Source of the DNA: Aristolochia californica
Lineage: Eukaryota; Streptophyta; Magnoliopsida; Piperales; Aristolochiaceae
Direction: 5' to 3'
Assembly (NCBI GenBank): GCA_029961685.1
Contig: JARWKL010000004.1
Coordinates: 19,714,348 to 19,778,347 of the forward strand
Length of the DNA stretch: 64,000 bases
The position numbers and the translations under genes are program-made. Below, in pieces: positions 54,201 through 64,000 of the stretch (within the stretch, counting starts at the first letter, position 1; the number at the start of each line of letters is the position of its first letter). The notes under the pieces are model-generated. The model made no database searches. It had not been told where the DNA came from and saw nothing but the letters and a program-made list of their open reading frames with translations.

Positions 54201-54978
54201 GTTAAAAATCCCTGCCTCCCCCATTTCCCGACGATTGCAGAACCTAATGTATAAAAAAAAAAAATAGTTTACAAACCCTAAAAATTATAGACACTTTTTG
54301 GAATTATCTCTTTCTACATTTGTGCATTGTAAATTTCCATTAAATATGTATACTTTTTTCCTAAATCAAAACATGAGTTTTCACTTTCCCTTCATCTCGT
54401 ATAGAAAAAAAAGAGATAATAGAAAATAGATCACAACAAAATGAAAATTTTAGAGTTGATGTTTGGAAAGAATTTAAAGCAATAAACAAATGTAAGTAAA
54501 GAAAATTTATTCACACACCAAAACTGAACACAAAAGTTTTGTATTCCAAGTTTGGGAAATTCCACTAGTTCAACCCTAATATCTTAGAATTTTATAAGAA
54601 AGAGATTTTTCTACACATGTTTTAAAAAATGGATATGCATGCTTGAAACATAAAAGATGCAGATGACCTATGGATCAAAACCTTTTAAAGAGAGTAACAT
54701 TAAATTCTCAAGTGAACGAGCGGTGGGATATTTACCTGAGTTAAATAAGCCATTATTTTGCCCATTAAATAAAATCTGACCTAACGATCAAACACGATTG
54801 TAAAGTAATTTATCATGCGTAACGGCCTATATTTTTTTAAGGAATGACTTTTGGATTTTGAGTCAACACTCAGTTTAAAATCCCCCACCTCCCCCTTTTC
54901 CTGACGATTGCAGAACCTGATATATAAAAATAGAAAAGTAATTACAATCCCTAAAAATTACGGACACTTTTATGAATT
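48224..54978. repeat. Array block 9: ten units, GAGTTGATG form returns
   Basis: Units start at 48224, 48899, 49579, 50252, 50929, 51604, 52280, 52956, 53632 and 54306. GAGTTGATG, common in the first 16 kb, reappears in 50252, 50929, 53632 and 54306. The units at 51604 and 54306, four apart (2702 bp), share CTCGTATAGAAAAAAAAG, AAAACATGA and a GATCAAA variant, suggesting a short four-unit higher-order copy. Confidence 0.8.
49407..50150. repeat. Shared tract of about 65 bp in two adjacent units
   Basis: The tracts from 49407 and from 50080 both read GATTGATCATGCATAAATGG, then a one-base-variant TATATTTTT stretch, then GGAATGGCTTATAGATTGGG. These private changes are absent from flanking units. 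The offset is 673 bp, one unit. Local gene conversion or unequal exchange between neighbours is the simplest reading. Confidence 0.85.
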
Positions 54979-56135
54979 ATCTCTCTCTACATTTGTGCAT
55001 TGTGAATTTCCATTTTAGATGTATACTTTTATTTTAAATCAAAACTTGAGTTTTCACTTTCCCTTCATCTTGAAAACAAAAAAAAAAAAGAGATAAAAGA
55101 CAAAAAGATCAGAACAAATTGAAAATTTTAGAGTTTATTTATGGAAAGAATTTAAAGCAATAAACAAATGTAAGTAAATAAAAATTTTTCAGACACCACA
55201 AATGAACAAAAAAGTTTTGTTATCCAAGTTTGGGAAATTCCACTAGTTCAACCCCAATTGCGCGGAATTTTATAACAAAGAGATTTTTCTACACATGTTT
55301 TAAAAAATGGATATGCATGCTTGATACATGTTAAAGATGGAAATGACCTATGGATCCAAACCTTTTATAGAGAATAACATTAAAATCTCAAGTGAACGTG
55401 CGGTGGGATATTTACTCGAGTCAAACAAGCTATTATTTTGCCCATTTACAAAAAGCTGACCTAACGATCATAGATGATTGTAAAGTGATTTATCATGCGT
55501 AACAGGCAATAGTTTTGTAAGAAATGAGTTATGGATTGCAAGTCAACACTCAGTTAAAAATTTCCCCCTCCCCCTTTTCTCGACGATTGCAAAACATGAT
55601 ATATAAAAACTAAAAAAAGTTTATCATCACTAAAAATTACAAACATTTCAGGAATTATCTCTCCCTATATGTGTACATTGTGCATTTCCATTTTAGATGT
55701 ATGCTTTTTCTTATGTCAAAACTTGAGTTTTCACTTTCCCTTCATCTCGTAAACATAAAAAAGATATAAAAGGCAAAGACATGACTTCAAAATTAAAGTT
55801 TTTGAGTTTATGTATGGAAAGAATTTAAATCAATGAAAAAATGTTAGAAAAGAAAATTTATTCACAAATCACAAATTAACACAAAAGTCTTGTTATCCAA
55901 GTTTGGGTAATTCCACTAGTTCAACCCTAATAGCATTGGAATTTTATTAGAAAGACGTTTTTACACACATGTTTTAAAAAATAGATATGCTCGCTTGAAA
56001 CATGTAAAAGATGCAAATGACCTAAGGATCCAAACCTTTTAAAGAGAATCACATTAAATTCTCAAGTGAACGTGCGGTGGGATATTTTCCGGAGTCAAGC
56101 AAGCTATTATTTTGCCCATTTACAAAAAGTTGACC

Positions 56136-56150
56136 TAATTATCAGCGTAA
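56136..56150. other. Subfamily A 26 bp deletion in the unit at 55657
   Basis: ATTATCA joins GCGTAACGGG, the same joint as near 42200. TATTTTCCGGAG, a one-base variant of the linked marker, lies upstream. The unit is 651 bp. Confidence 0.88.
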
Positions 56151-56691
56151 CGGGCTATATTTTCGTAAGGAATGACTTATGGATTGGGAGTCAATACTCA
56201 GTTAAAAATCCCCCGCCTCCCCCTTTTCCTGACGATTGCAGAACCTTATATATAAAAACGGAAAAATGTTTACAATCCCTAAAAATTACGGACACTTTTT
56301 TGGAATTATCTCTCTCTACATTTGTGCATTGTGCATTTGCATTTTAGATGTATACTTTTATCTTAAATCAAAACTTGAGTTTTCACTTTCCCTTCATCAC
56401 GTAAACAAAAAAAAGAGATCAAAGGCAAAAAGATCAGAACAAACTGAAAATGTCAGAGTTTATGTATGGAAAGAATTTAAAGCAATAAACAAATGTAAGT
56501 AAGGAAAATTTATTCACACACCACAAATGAACACAAAAGTTTCGTTATCCATGTTTGGGAAATTCCACTAGTTCAACCCTAATTGCTTGGAATTTTATAA
56601 GAAAAAGATTTTTCCACACATGTTTTAAAAAATGGATATGCATGCTTGATACATGTTAAAGATGCAAATGACTGTGGATCCAAAACCTTTT

Positions 56692-56706
56692 ATAGAGAAC
56701 AAGCTA
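56692..56706. other. Deletion of about 52 bp in a B unit
   Basis: In the unit at 56308 (624 bp) TTTATAGAGAAC joins AAGCTATTATTTTT. The segment from GAATAACATTAAAATCTC to GAGTCAAAC is missing, with AAC available on both sides as microhomology. Confidence 0.85.
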
Positions 56707-57409
56707 TTATTTTTCCATTTACAAAAAGCTGACCTAACGATCATAGATTATTGTAAAGTGATTTAACATGTGTAACTAGCTATATTTTTGTAAGGAATGA
56801 CTTATGGATTGTGAGTCAACACTCAGTTAAAAATTTCCCACCTCCCCCTTTTCTCGACGATTGCAGAACCTGATATAAAAAAACTAAAAAAGGTTTACAA
56901 TCACTAAAAATTATAAACACTTTCTGGAATTATCTCTCTCTATATTTGTTCATTGTATTTTTTCTTTTAGATGTATACTTTTTTCTTAAATCAAAACTTG
57001 AGTTTTCACTTTCCCTTCATCTCGTAAACATCAAAAAGAGATAAAAGGCAAAGAGATCACTTCAAAATGAAATTTTTAGAGTTTATGTACGGAAAGAATT
57101 TAAAGCAATGAAAAAATGTAAGAAAAGTAAATTTATTCACAAACCACAATTTAATACAAAAATTTTGCTATCCAAGTTTGGGTAATTCCACTAGTTCAAC
57201 CCTAATAGCTCGGAATTTTATAAGAATGAGATTTTTCTAGACATGTTTTAAAAATTAGATATGCCTGCTTGAAACATGTTAAAGATGCAAATTACCTAAG
57301 GATTGAAACCATTTAAAGAGAATAACATTAAATTCTCAAGTGAACGTGCAGTGGGATATTTTCCCGACTCAAACAAGCCATTATTTTTCCCATTTACAAA
57401 AAGTTGACC

Positions 57410-57424
57410 TAACGATCAGCGTAA
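57410..57424. other. Subfamily A 26 bp deletion in the unit at 56932
   Basis: GATCA joins GCGTAACGGG. The linked marker TATTTTCCCGAC is upstream. The unit is 649 bp. Confidence 0.88.
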
Positions 57425-60085
57425 CGGGCTATATTTTTGTAAGAAATAACTTATGGATTGGGAGTCAACACTTAGTTAAAAATTCCCCGCCTCCCCCTTT
57501 TCCGAATGATTGCAGAACCTGATATATAAAAACTAAAAATTGTTTACAATCCCTAAAAATTACGGACACTTTTTGGAATTATCTCTCTCTACATTTGAGT
57601 ATTGTGCATTTCCATTTAAGATGTATACTTTATCTTAAATCAAAACTTGAGTTTTCACTTTCCCTTCATCTCGGAAACAAAAAAAAAGAGATAAAAGGCT
57701 GAAAGATCACAACAAACTGAAAATTTAAGTGTTTATGAATGGAAAGAATTTAAAGCAATAAACAAATGTTAGTAAAGAAAATTTATTCACACCCCACAAA
57801 TGAACACAAAAATTTTGTTATCCAAGTTTGGGAAATTCCACTGGTTCAACCCTAATTCCTCGGAATTTTAAAAGAAAGAGATTTTTCTACACATGATTTA
57901 AAAAATGGATATGCATGCTTGAAACATGTTAAAGATGCAAATGACCTATAGATCCAAAAAATTTTTAGAGAATAACATTAAAATCTCATGTGAACATGCG
58001 ATGGGATATTTACTCGAGTCAAACAAGTTATTATTTTGCCCATTTACAAAATGTTGAACTAACGATCATAGATGATTGTAAAGGGATTTATCATGCGTTA
58101 TGGGCTATATTTTTGTATGGAATGACTTATGGATTGCGAGTCAACACTTAGTTAAATATTCCCCGCCTCCCCCTTTTCTTGATGATTGCAGAACCTGATA
58201 TATAAAAACTAAAAAAAGTTTACAATCCCTAAGAATTACGAACACTTTTTGGAATTATCACTCTCTATATTTTTGTATTGTGCATTTCAATTTTAGATGG
58301 ATACTTTTTTCTTAAATCAAAACTTGAGTTTTCACTTTCCCTTAATCTTGTAAGCAAAAAAAAGAGATAAAAGGCAAATAGATCACAACAAACTGAAAAT
58401 TTTAGAGTTTATGAATGGAAAGAATTTAAATCAATAAAAAATTTTAAATAAATAAAATTATTCACAAACCACAAATAAACACAAAAATTTTGTTATCCAA
58501 GTTTGGGAAATTCCACAAGTTCAAACCTAATAGCTAGGAATTTTATAAGAAGATATTTTTCTACACATGTTTTAAAAAATAGATATGCTTGCTTTAAACA
58601 TGTTAAAGATGCAAGTGACCTATGGATCCAAACCTTTTAAAGAGAATAACATTAAATTCTCAAGTGAAAGTGCAGTCGGATATTTACCCGAGTAAAATAA
58701 GCCATTATTTTGCCAATTTACAAAAAGCTGACCTAACGATAATAGATGATTGTAAAGTAATGTATCATGCCTAATTGGCTATATTTTTTAAAGCAATGAC
58801 TTATGGATTGGGAGTCAACACTCAGATAAAAATCCATCGCCTCCCCCTTTTCCTGACGTTTGCAGAACCTGAAATTTAAAAACTAAAAAGAGTTTCCAAT
58901 CCCTAAAAATTACAGATACTTTTTGGAATTATCTCTCTCTACATTTGTGCATTGTGCATTTCCATTTTAAACGTATACGTTTTTCTTAAATAAAAACTTG
59001 ATTTTTCACTTCCCTTTCACCTCGTAAACAAAAAAAAAAGAGATAAAAGGCAAATAAATCACAAAAAATGGAAAATTTTAGAGTTTATGTACGAAAACAA
59101 TTTAAAGCAATAAAAAAATATAAGTAAAGAAAATTTATTCACACCCCACAAATGAACACAAAAGTTTTGTTATCCAAGTTTGGGTAATTCCACTAGTTCA
59201 ACCCAAATAGCTCGGAATTTTATAAGAAAGAGATTTATCTACATATGTTTTAACAAATGGATATGCATGTTTGAAACATGTTAAAGATGCAAATGACCTA
59301 TGGATCCAAATCTTTTAAAGAGAATAACATTAAATTCTCAAGAGAACATGTGGTGGGATACTTACCCGAGTCAAACAAGCCATTATTTTGCCCATTTACA
59401 AAAAGTTGACCCAACGATCATAGATGATTTTAAAATGATTTATCATGTGTAACGGGCTAAATATTTGTAAGGAATGACTTATGGATTGGGAGTCAACACT
59501 CAATTAAAAATCCCCGCCACCCCCTTTTCCCGACGATTGCAGAACCTGATATATAAAAACTAAAAAGAGTTTACAATCTCTAAAAATTATAGTCACGTTT
59601 TGGAATTATATCTCTCTGCATTTGTGCATTCTACATTTCCATTGTAGATGTATACTTTTTTCTTAAATCAAAACCTGATTTTTCACTTTCCCCTCATCAC
59701 GTAAACATAAAAAAGAGATAAAAGGCAAATAGATCACATCAAAATGAAAATTTTAGAGTTTATGTATGGAAAGAATTTAAAGCAATGAAAAATCTAATAA
59801 AATAAAATTTATTCACAAACCACAAATTAACACAAAAGTCTTGTTATCCAAGTTCTGCAAATTCCACTAGTTCAACCCTAAAAGCTTGAAATTTTATAAG
59901 AAAAATATTTTTCTACACATGTTTTAAAAAATAGATATGCACGCTTGAAACATGTTAAAGATGCAAATGACCTATGGATCCAATCCTTTTAAACTGAATA
60001 ACATTAAATTGTCAAGTGAACGTGCGGTGGGATATTTTCCCGAGTCAAACAAGCCATTATTTTGCCCATTTACAAAGAGCTAACC

Positions 60086-60100
60086 TAACGATCAGCGTAA
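60086..60100. other. Subfamily A 26 bp deletion in the unit at 59608
   Basis: GATCA joins GCGTAACGGG. The linked markers TATTTTCCCGAG and GCATTCTACATTTCC are both present. The unit is 649 bp. Confidence 0.9.
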
Positions 60101-60783
60101 CGGGGTATATTTTTGTAAGGAATGACTTATGGATTGGGAGTTGACACTCAGTTAAAAATCCCCCGCCTCCCCCTTTTCCCGAAGATTGCAGAACCTGATA
60201 TATAGGGACTAAAAAGAGTTTATAGTCCCTAAATATTGCGGACACTTTTTGGAATTATCTCTCTCTACATTTGTGCATTGTGCATTTCCATTTTAGATGT
60301 ATACTTTTATCTTAAATCAAAACTTGAGTATTCACTTTCCCTTCATCTCGGAAACAAAACAAAAAAGAGATAAAAGGCAAAGAGATCACAACAAAATGAA
60401 AATTTTAGAGTTTTATGTATGGAAAGATTTTAAAGCTATAAAAGAATGTAAGTAAAGAAAATTTATTCACACACCACAAACGAACACAAAAGTTTTGTTA
60501 TCATAGTTTGGTAAATTCCACTAGTTCAACCCTAATTGCTCGAAATTTTATAAGAAAGAGATTTTTCTACACATGTTTTAAAAAATGGATTTGCATGCTT
60601 GAAACATGTTAAAGATGCAAATGACCTATGGTTCCAAACCTTTTAAAGAAAAAAATATTAAAATCTCAAGTGAACGTGCGGTGGGATATTTACTCGAGTC
60701 AAACAAGCCATTATTTTGCCCATTTACAAAAACCTGACCTAACGATCATGGATGATTATAAAGTGATTTATCATCCGTAACGG

Positions 60784-60930
60784 GCTATATTTTTGTAAGG
60801 AGTGACTTATGGATTGGGAGTCAACACAAGGTTAAAAATCCCCCGCTATATTTTTCATGCCTAACACGCTATATTTTTACGGAATGACTTATGGATTGGG
60901 AGTCAACACTCAGTTAAATATCCCCCGCCT
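60784..60930 (+). repeat. Partial tandem duplication of about 87 bp; 762 bp unit
   Basis: GCTATATTTTT through GACTTATGGATTGGGAGTC to the C strip appears twice in the unit at 60257, first at 60784-60845 and again from about 60868 to 60926. At the joint the first C-rich strip stops after CCCCCG and runs into CTATATTTTTCATGCCTAAC. That is a return to a point just upstream of GCGTAACGGG. The copies differ at several bases (CACAAGGTT versus CACTCAGTT), so the donor may be another unit or the event may be older. Confidence 0.88.
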
Positions 60931-62374
60931 CCCCCTTTTCTTGACGATTGCATAACCTGAAATTTGAAAACTAAAAAGAGTTTCCAATCCCTTAAAAATA
61001 CAGAAACTTTTTGGAAATTTCTCTCTCTACATTTGTGCATTTTGAATTTCCATTTTAAACGTATACTTTTTTCTTAAATTAAAACTTGAGTTTTCACTTC
61101 CCTTTCATCTTGTAAAATAAAAAAGATATAAAAGGCAAATAGATCACAACAAAATGAAAATTTTAGATTTTATGTACGGAAACAATTTAAAGCAATAAAC
61201 AAATGCAAGTAAAGAAAATTTATTCACATCCAACAAATGAACACAAAAGTTTTGTTATCCAAGTTTGGGTAATTCCACTAGTTCAACCCAAATAGCTCGG
61301 AATTTTATGAGAAAGAGATTTATCTACATATGTTTTAAAAAATGGATATACGTGCTTGAAACATGTTAAAGATGAATATGTCCGAAGGATCCAAATCTTT
61401 TAAAGAGAATAACATTAAATTTTCAAGAGAACATGCGGTGGGATATTTACCCGAGTCAAACAAGCCATTATTTAGCCAATTTACAAAAAGCTGACCTAAC
61501 GATCATAGAGGATTATAAAGTGATTTATCAAGTGTAACAGGCTATATTTTTGCAAGGAATGACTTATGGATTGGGAGTCAACACTCAGTTCAAAATCCCT
61601 CACCTCCCTCTTTTCCCGACTAATGAAGAACTAGATATATAAAAACTAAAAAGAGTTTACAAACCTTAAAAATTACAAACACTTTCCGAAATTATCTCTC
61701 TCTACATTTTTGCATTGTGCATTTCCATTTCAGATGTATACTTTTTTCTTAAATAAAAACTTGAGTTATCACTTTCCCTTCATCTCGTAAACAAAAAAAA
61801 AAAAAGAGATGAAAGGCAAGTACAACACAACAAAATGAAAATTTTAGAGTTTATGTATGGAAAGAATTTAAAGCAATAAACAAATGTCAGAAAATAAAAT
61901 TTATTCACACACAACAAATGAACACAAAAGTTTTGCTATCCAAGTTTCGGTAATTCCACTCGTTCAACCCTAATAGCTCGGAATTTTATAAGAAAGAGAT
62001 TTTTCTACACATGTTTTAAAAAATAGATATGCCTGCTAAAAACATGATAAAGATACTAATGACCTATGGATCCAAACGTTTTAAACAGAATAAAATTAAA
62101 TTCTCAAGAGAACGTGCGGTGGGATATTTACCCGAGTCAAACAAGCAATTATTTTACCCATTTACCTAAAGCTGACCTAACGATCATAGATGATTGTAAA
62201 GTGATTTATCATGTGTAAGAGGCTAAATTTTTGGAAGGAATGACTTATGGATAGGGAGTCAAAACTCAGTTAAAAATTCTCCGCCACCCCCTTTTCCCGA
62301 AGATGGTAGAACCTGATATATAAAAACTAAAATGAGTTTACAACCCCTAAAAATTACAGGCACATTTTGGATTT

Positions 62375-62970
62375 ATCTCTCTCTACATTTATGCATTCTA
62401 CATTTCCATTTTAGATTGATAAATTTTTCTTAAACGCAAATAGATCACATCAAAATTAAAGTTTTAGATTTTATGTGTGGGAAGAATTTGAAGCGATGAA
62501 CAAATGTAATAAAAGTAAATTTATTCACAAACCACAAATTAACACAAAAGTCTTGTTATCCAAGTTTGGGTAATTCCACTAATTCAACCCTAATAGCTCG
62601 GATTTTTATAAGAAAGAAATTTTTACACATGTTTTAAAAAGTAGATATGCACACTTGAATCATGTTAAAGATGAAAATGACATTAAATTTTCAAGTGAAT
62701 AACCTTTTAAAGATAATAACATTAAATTCTCATGTGAACGTGCGGTGGGATATTTTCCCGAGTCAAACAAGCCATTATTTTGCCCATTTACAAAAATCTG
62801 ACCCAACGATCAGCGTAACGGGCTATATTTTTGTAAGGAATGACTTATGGATTGGGAGTCAACACTCAGTTAAAAATCCCCCCCCCTTTTCCCGACGATT
62901 GCAGAACCTGATATATAAAAACTGAAAAGTGATTACAATTCCCTAAAAATTACAGACACTTTTATGAATT
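62375..62970. repeat. Heavily rearranged type A unit (596 bp)
   Basis: Three changes are visible. Near 62434 TTCTTAAA joins CGCAAATAGATCAC, losing about 55-60 bp including the A-rich run. At 62680-62702 the usual CTATGGATCCA is replaced by a second version of CATTAAATTTTCAAGTGAAT, whose normal counterpart lies about 40 bp downstream. Near 62811 the 26 bp subfamily A deletion is present. The middle change looks like template switching. Confidence 0.85.
62878..62886 (+). repeat. C run of nine replacing the normal C-rich strip
   Basis: AAAAAT is followed by nine C and then TTTTCCCGACG. The internal G and T of the strip are lost, probably by slippage. Confidence 0.85.
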
Positions 62971-63614
62971 ATCTCTCTCTACATTTGTGCATTGTGCATT
63001 TCCATTTTAGATGTATACTTTTATTTTAAATCAAAACTTGACTTTTCACTTTCCCTTCATCTCGAAAAAAAAAGTGATTAAAGACAAAAAGATCAGAACA
63101 AACTGAAAATTTTAGAGTTATTTATGGAAAGAATTTAAAGCAATAAACAAATGTTAGTAAAAAAATTTATTCACACACCACAAATGAACACAAAAGTTTT
63201 TTTATCCAAGTTAGGGAAATTCCACTAGTTCAACCCCAATTTCTTGGAATTTTATAAGAAAGAGATTTTTCTACACATGTTTTAAAAAATGGATATGCAT
63301 GCATGATACATGTTAAAGATGCAAATGACCTCTGGATCCAAACCTTTTATAGAGAATAACATTAAAATCTCAAGTGAACGTGCGGTGGGATATTTTCCCG
63401 AGTCAAACAAGCCATTATTTTGCCCATTTACAAAAAGCTGACCTAACGATCAGCGTTACGGGCTATATTTTTGTAAGAAATGACTTATGGATTGGGAGTC
63501 AACACTCAGTTAAAAATCCCCCGCCTCCCCCTTTTCCCGAAGATTGCAGAACCTTATATATAAAAAATGAAAAGTGTTTACAATCCCTAAAAATTATGAT
63601 TACTTTTTGGAATT
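62971..63614. repeat. Chimeric unit: B-type front, A-type rear
   Basis: The first part carries AAAAAGATCAGAACAAACTG and TTTATAGAGAATAAC with AAAATCTCAAG, which are B markers. From 63392 it has TATTTTCCCGAG and at about 63451 the 26 bp A deletion, which are A markers. The switch lies between about 63369 and 63392, inside the conserved GTGAACGTGCGGTGGGAT. This is direct evidence of exchange between the two subfamilies. Confidence 0.88.
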
Positions 63615-64000
63615 ATCTCTCTCTACATTTGTGCATTGTGTATTTCCATTTTAGATATATACTTTTATCTTAAATGAAAACTTGAGTTTTCATTTTCCCT
63701 TCATCTAGGAAACAAAAAAAAGAGATAAAAGGCAAAAAGTTCAGAACAAACTAAAAATTTTAGAGTTTATGTATGGAAAGAATTTAAAGCAATAAACAAA
63801 TTTAAATAAAGAAAATTTATTCACACGCCACAAATGAACGTAAAAGTTTTGTTATCCTAGTTTGGGAAATTCCACTAGTTCAACCCTAATTGCTCGGAAT
63901 TTTATAAGAAAGAGATTTTTCGACACATGTTTTAAAAAAATGTATATGCATGCTTGATACATGTTAACGATTCAAATGACCTATGGATCCAAATCTTTTA

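Larger units (their letters stand above)
1..64000. repeat. Satellite array of about 675 bp units, 97 units, fills the window
   Basis: The anchor ATCTCTCTCTAC and close variants recurs 97 times in the same orientation, mostly every 671-680 bp, and the sequence between anchors aligns from unit to unit with scattered substitutions and 1-5 bp indels. No inverted unit was seen. Shorter units (411, 481, 395, 596, 615, 624, 624, 633 and 645-651 bp) and one longer unit (762 bp) are explained by internal deletions or duplications listed separately. Both window ends lie inside the array, so its full size is unknown. The length, A+T richness and lack of any gene are typical of eukaryotic heterochromatic satellite DNA. 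Whether it is centromeric, subtelomeric or elsewhere cannot be read from the sequence. Confidence 0.98.
54979..64000. repeat. Array block 10: A/B dimers with C and D units
   Basis: Unit starts and types: 54979 B, 55657 A, 56308 B, 56932 A, 57581 B, 58257 unassigned, 58931 C, 59608 A, 60257 B, 61019 C, 61694 D, 62375 A, 62971 chimeric B/A, 63615 B-like and cut by the window end. C is marked by TTTTAAACGTATAC, GGAAACAATTTAAAG or a close variant, and ATTTATCTACATATG. The alternation B-A-B-A-B, then C-A-B-C-D-A-B, shows amplification of groups of units rather than single units. Confidence 0.85.

Noticed and set aside
56308..56931. Non-satellite insert suspected from irregular anchor spacing
   Set aside because: The shorter spacing is fully explained by one deletion inside the satellite unit.
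63374..63673. Open reading frames of 60-99 codons, several with the same peptide theme (starting MNVRWD and containing SQTSHYF)
   Set aside because: They come from the same part of the repeat unit in different copies, are broken by stops and frameshifts in most units, and run into the C-rich strip and TC tract. The apparent protein similarity is only the DNA repeat read in frame.
1..64000. CRISPR-like regular spacing
   Set aside because: The whole 675 bp unit is repeated, with no short repeats separated by unique spacers.
1..64000. tRNA or rRNA genes
   Set aside because: No cloverleaf-compatible sequence or conserved ribosomal segment was recognised in any unit on either strand.

Overview
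The whole 64 kb window is one uninterrupted, head-to-tail satellite DNA array. I aligned it on a recurring pyrimidine-rich anchor (ATCTCTCTCTAC and close variants) and counted 97 repeat units: 96 bounded at both ends by an anchor and a last one cut by the window edge. Most units are 671-680 bp, with 674-677 bp commonest. Both window ends lie inside the array. I found no protein-coding gene, RNA gene, transposable element, CRISPR array or non-satellite spacer. Every unit-length anomaly I could see is explained by a deletion, duplication or homopolymer change within satellite sequence.

A tandem array this long, this A+T-rich (roughly 70% by eye) and built from long monomers indicates heterochromatin of a eukaryotic nuclear genome: centromeric, pericentromeric, subtelomeric or knob-like. 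Long A+T-rich satellites of this kind are common in plants and also occur in animals. I do not recognise the monomer and cannot name the organism.

Each unit has the same order on the + strand: TC tract; T-rich segment; an A-rich run; a long A+T-rich body with a near-palindrome (ACAAAA-G-TTTTGT) and an inverted repeat (ACATGTTT ... AAACATGT); a segment around GTGCGGTGGGATATTTACCC; a C-rich strip (CCCCCGCCTCCCCC followed by TTTTCCC); and a TATA-like A-rich tail (TATATAAAAACT).

Layout by shared diagnostic variants: 1-4.7 kb, mixed units related to those further right; 4.7-11.4 kb, two copies of a five-unit higher-order repeat (about 3.37 kb); 11.4-18.1 kb, diverged units with long-range twins in the first block; 18.1-21.2 kb, a small subfamily marked GAGTATAAGTATGG; 21.2-25.0 kb, ordinary units plus a recent 395 bp tandem duplication; 25.0-36.3 kb, a three-unit (once four-unit) higher-order repeat of about 2.03 kb; 36.3-41.7 kb, echoes of that repeat plus a two-unit pattern; 41.7-48.2 kb, first appearance of subfamilies A, B and D; 48.2-55.0 kb, units where the GAGTTGATG variant returns; 55.0-64.0 kb, a young-looking zone of A/B dimers, a C type, a D unit and one chimeric B/A unit.

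No genes act together here. What the window records is the history of a satellite array: unequal exchange, local homogenisation, short-homology deletions and dispersal of subfamilies over tens of kilobases.
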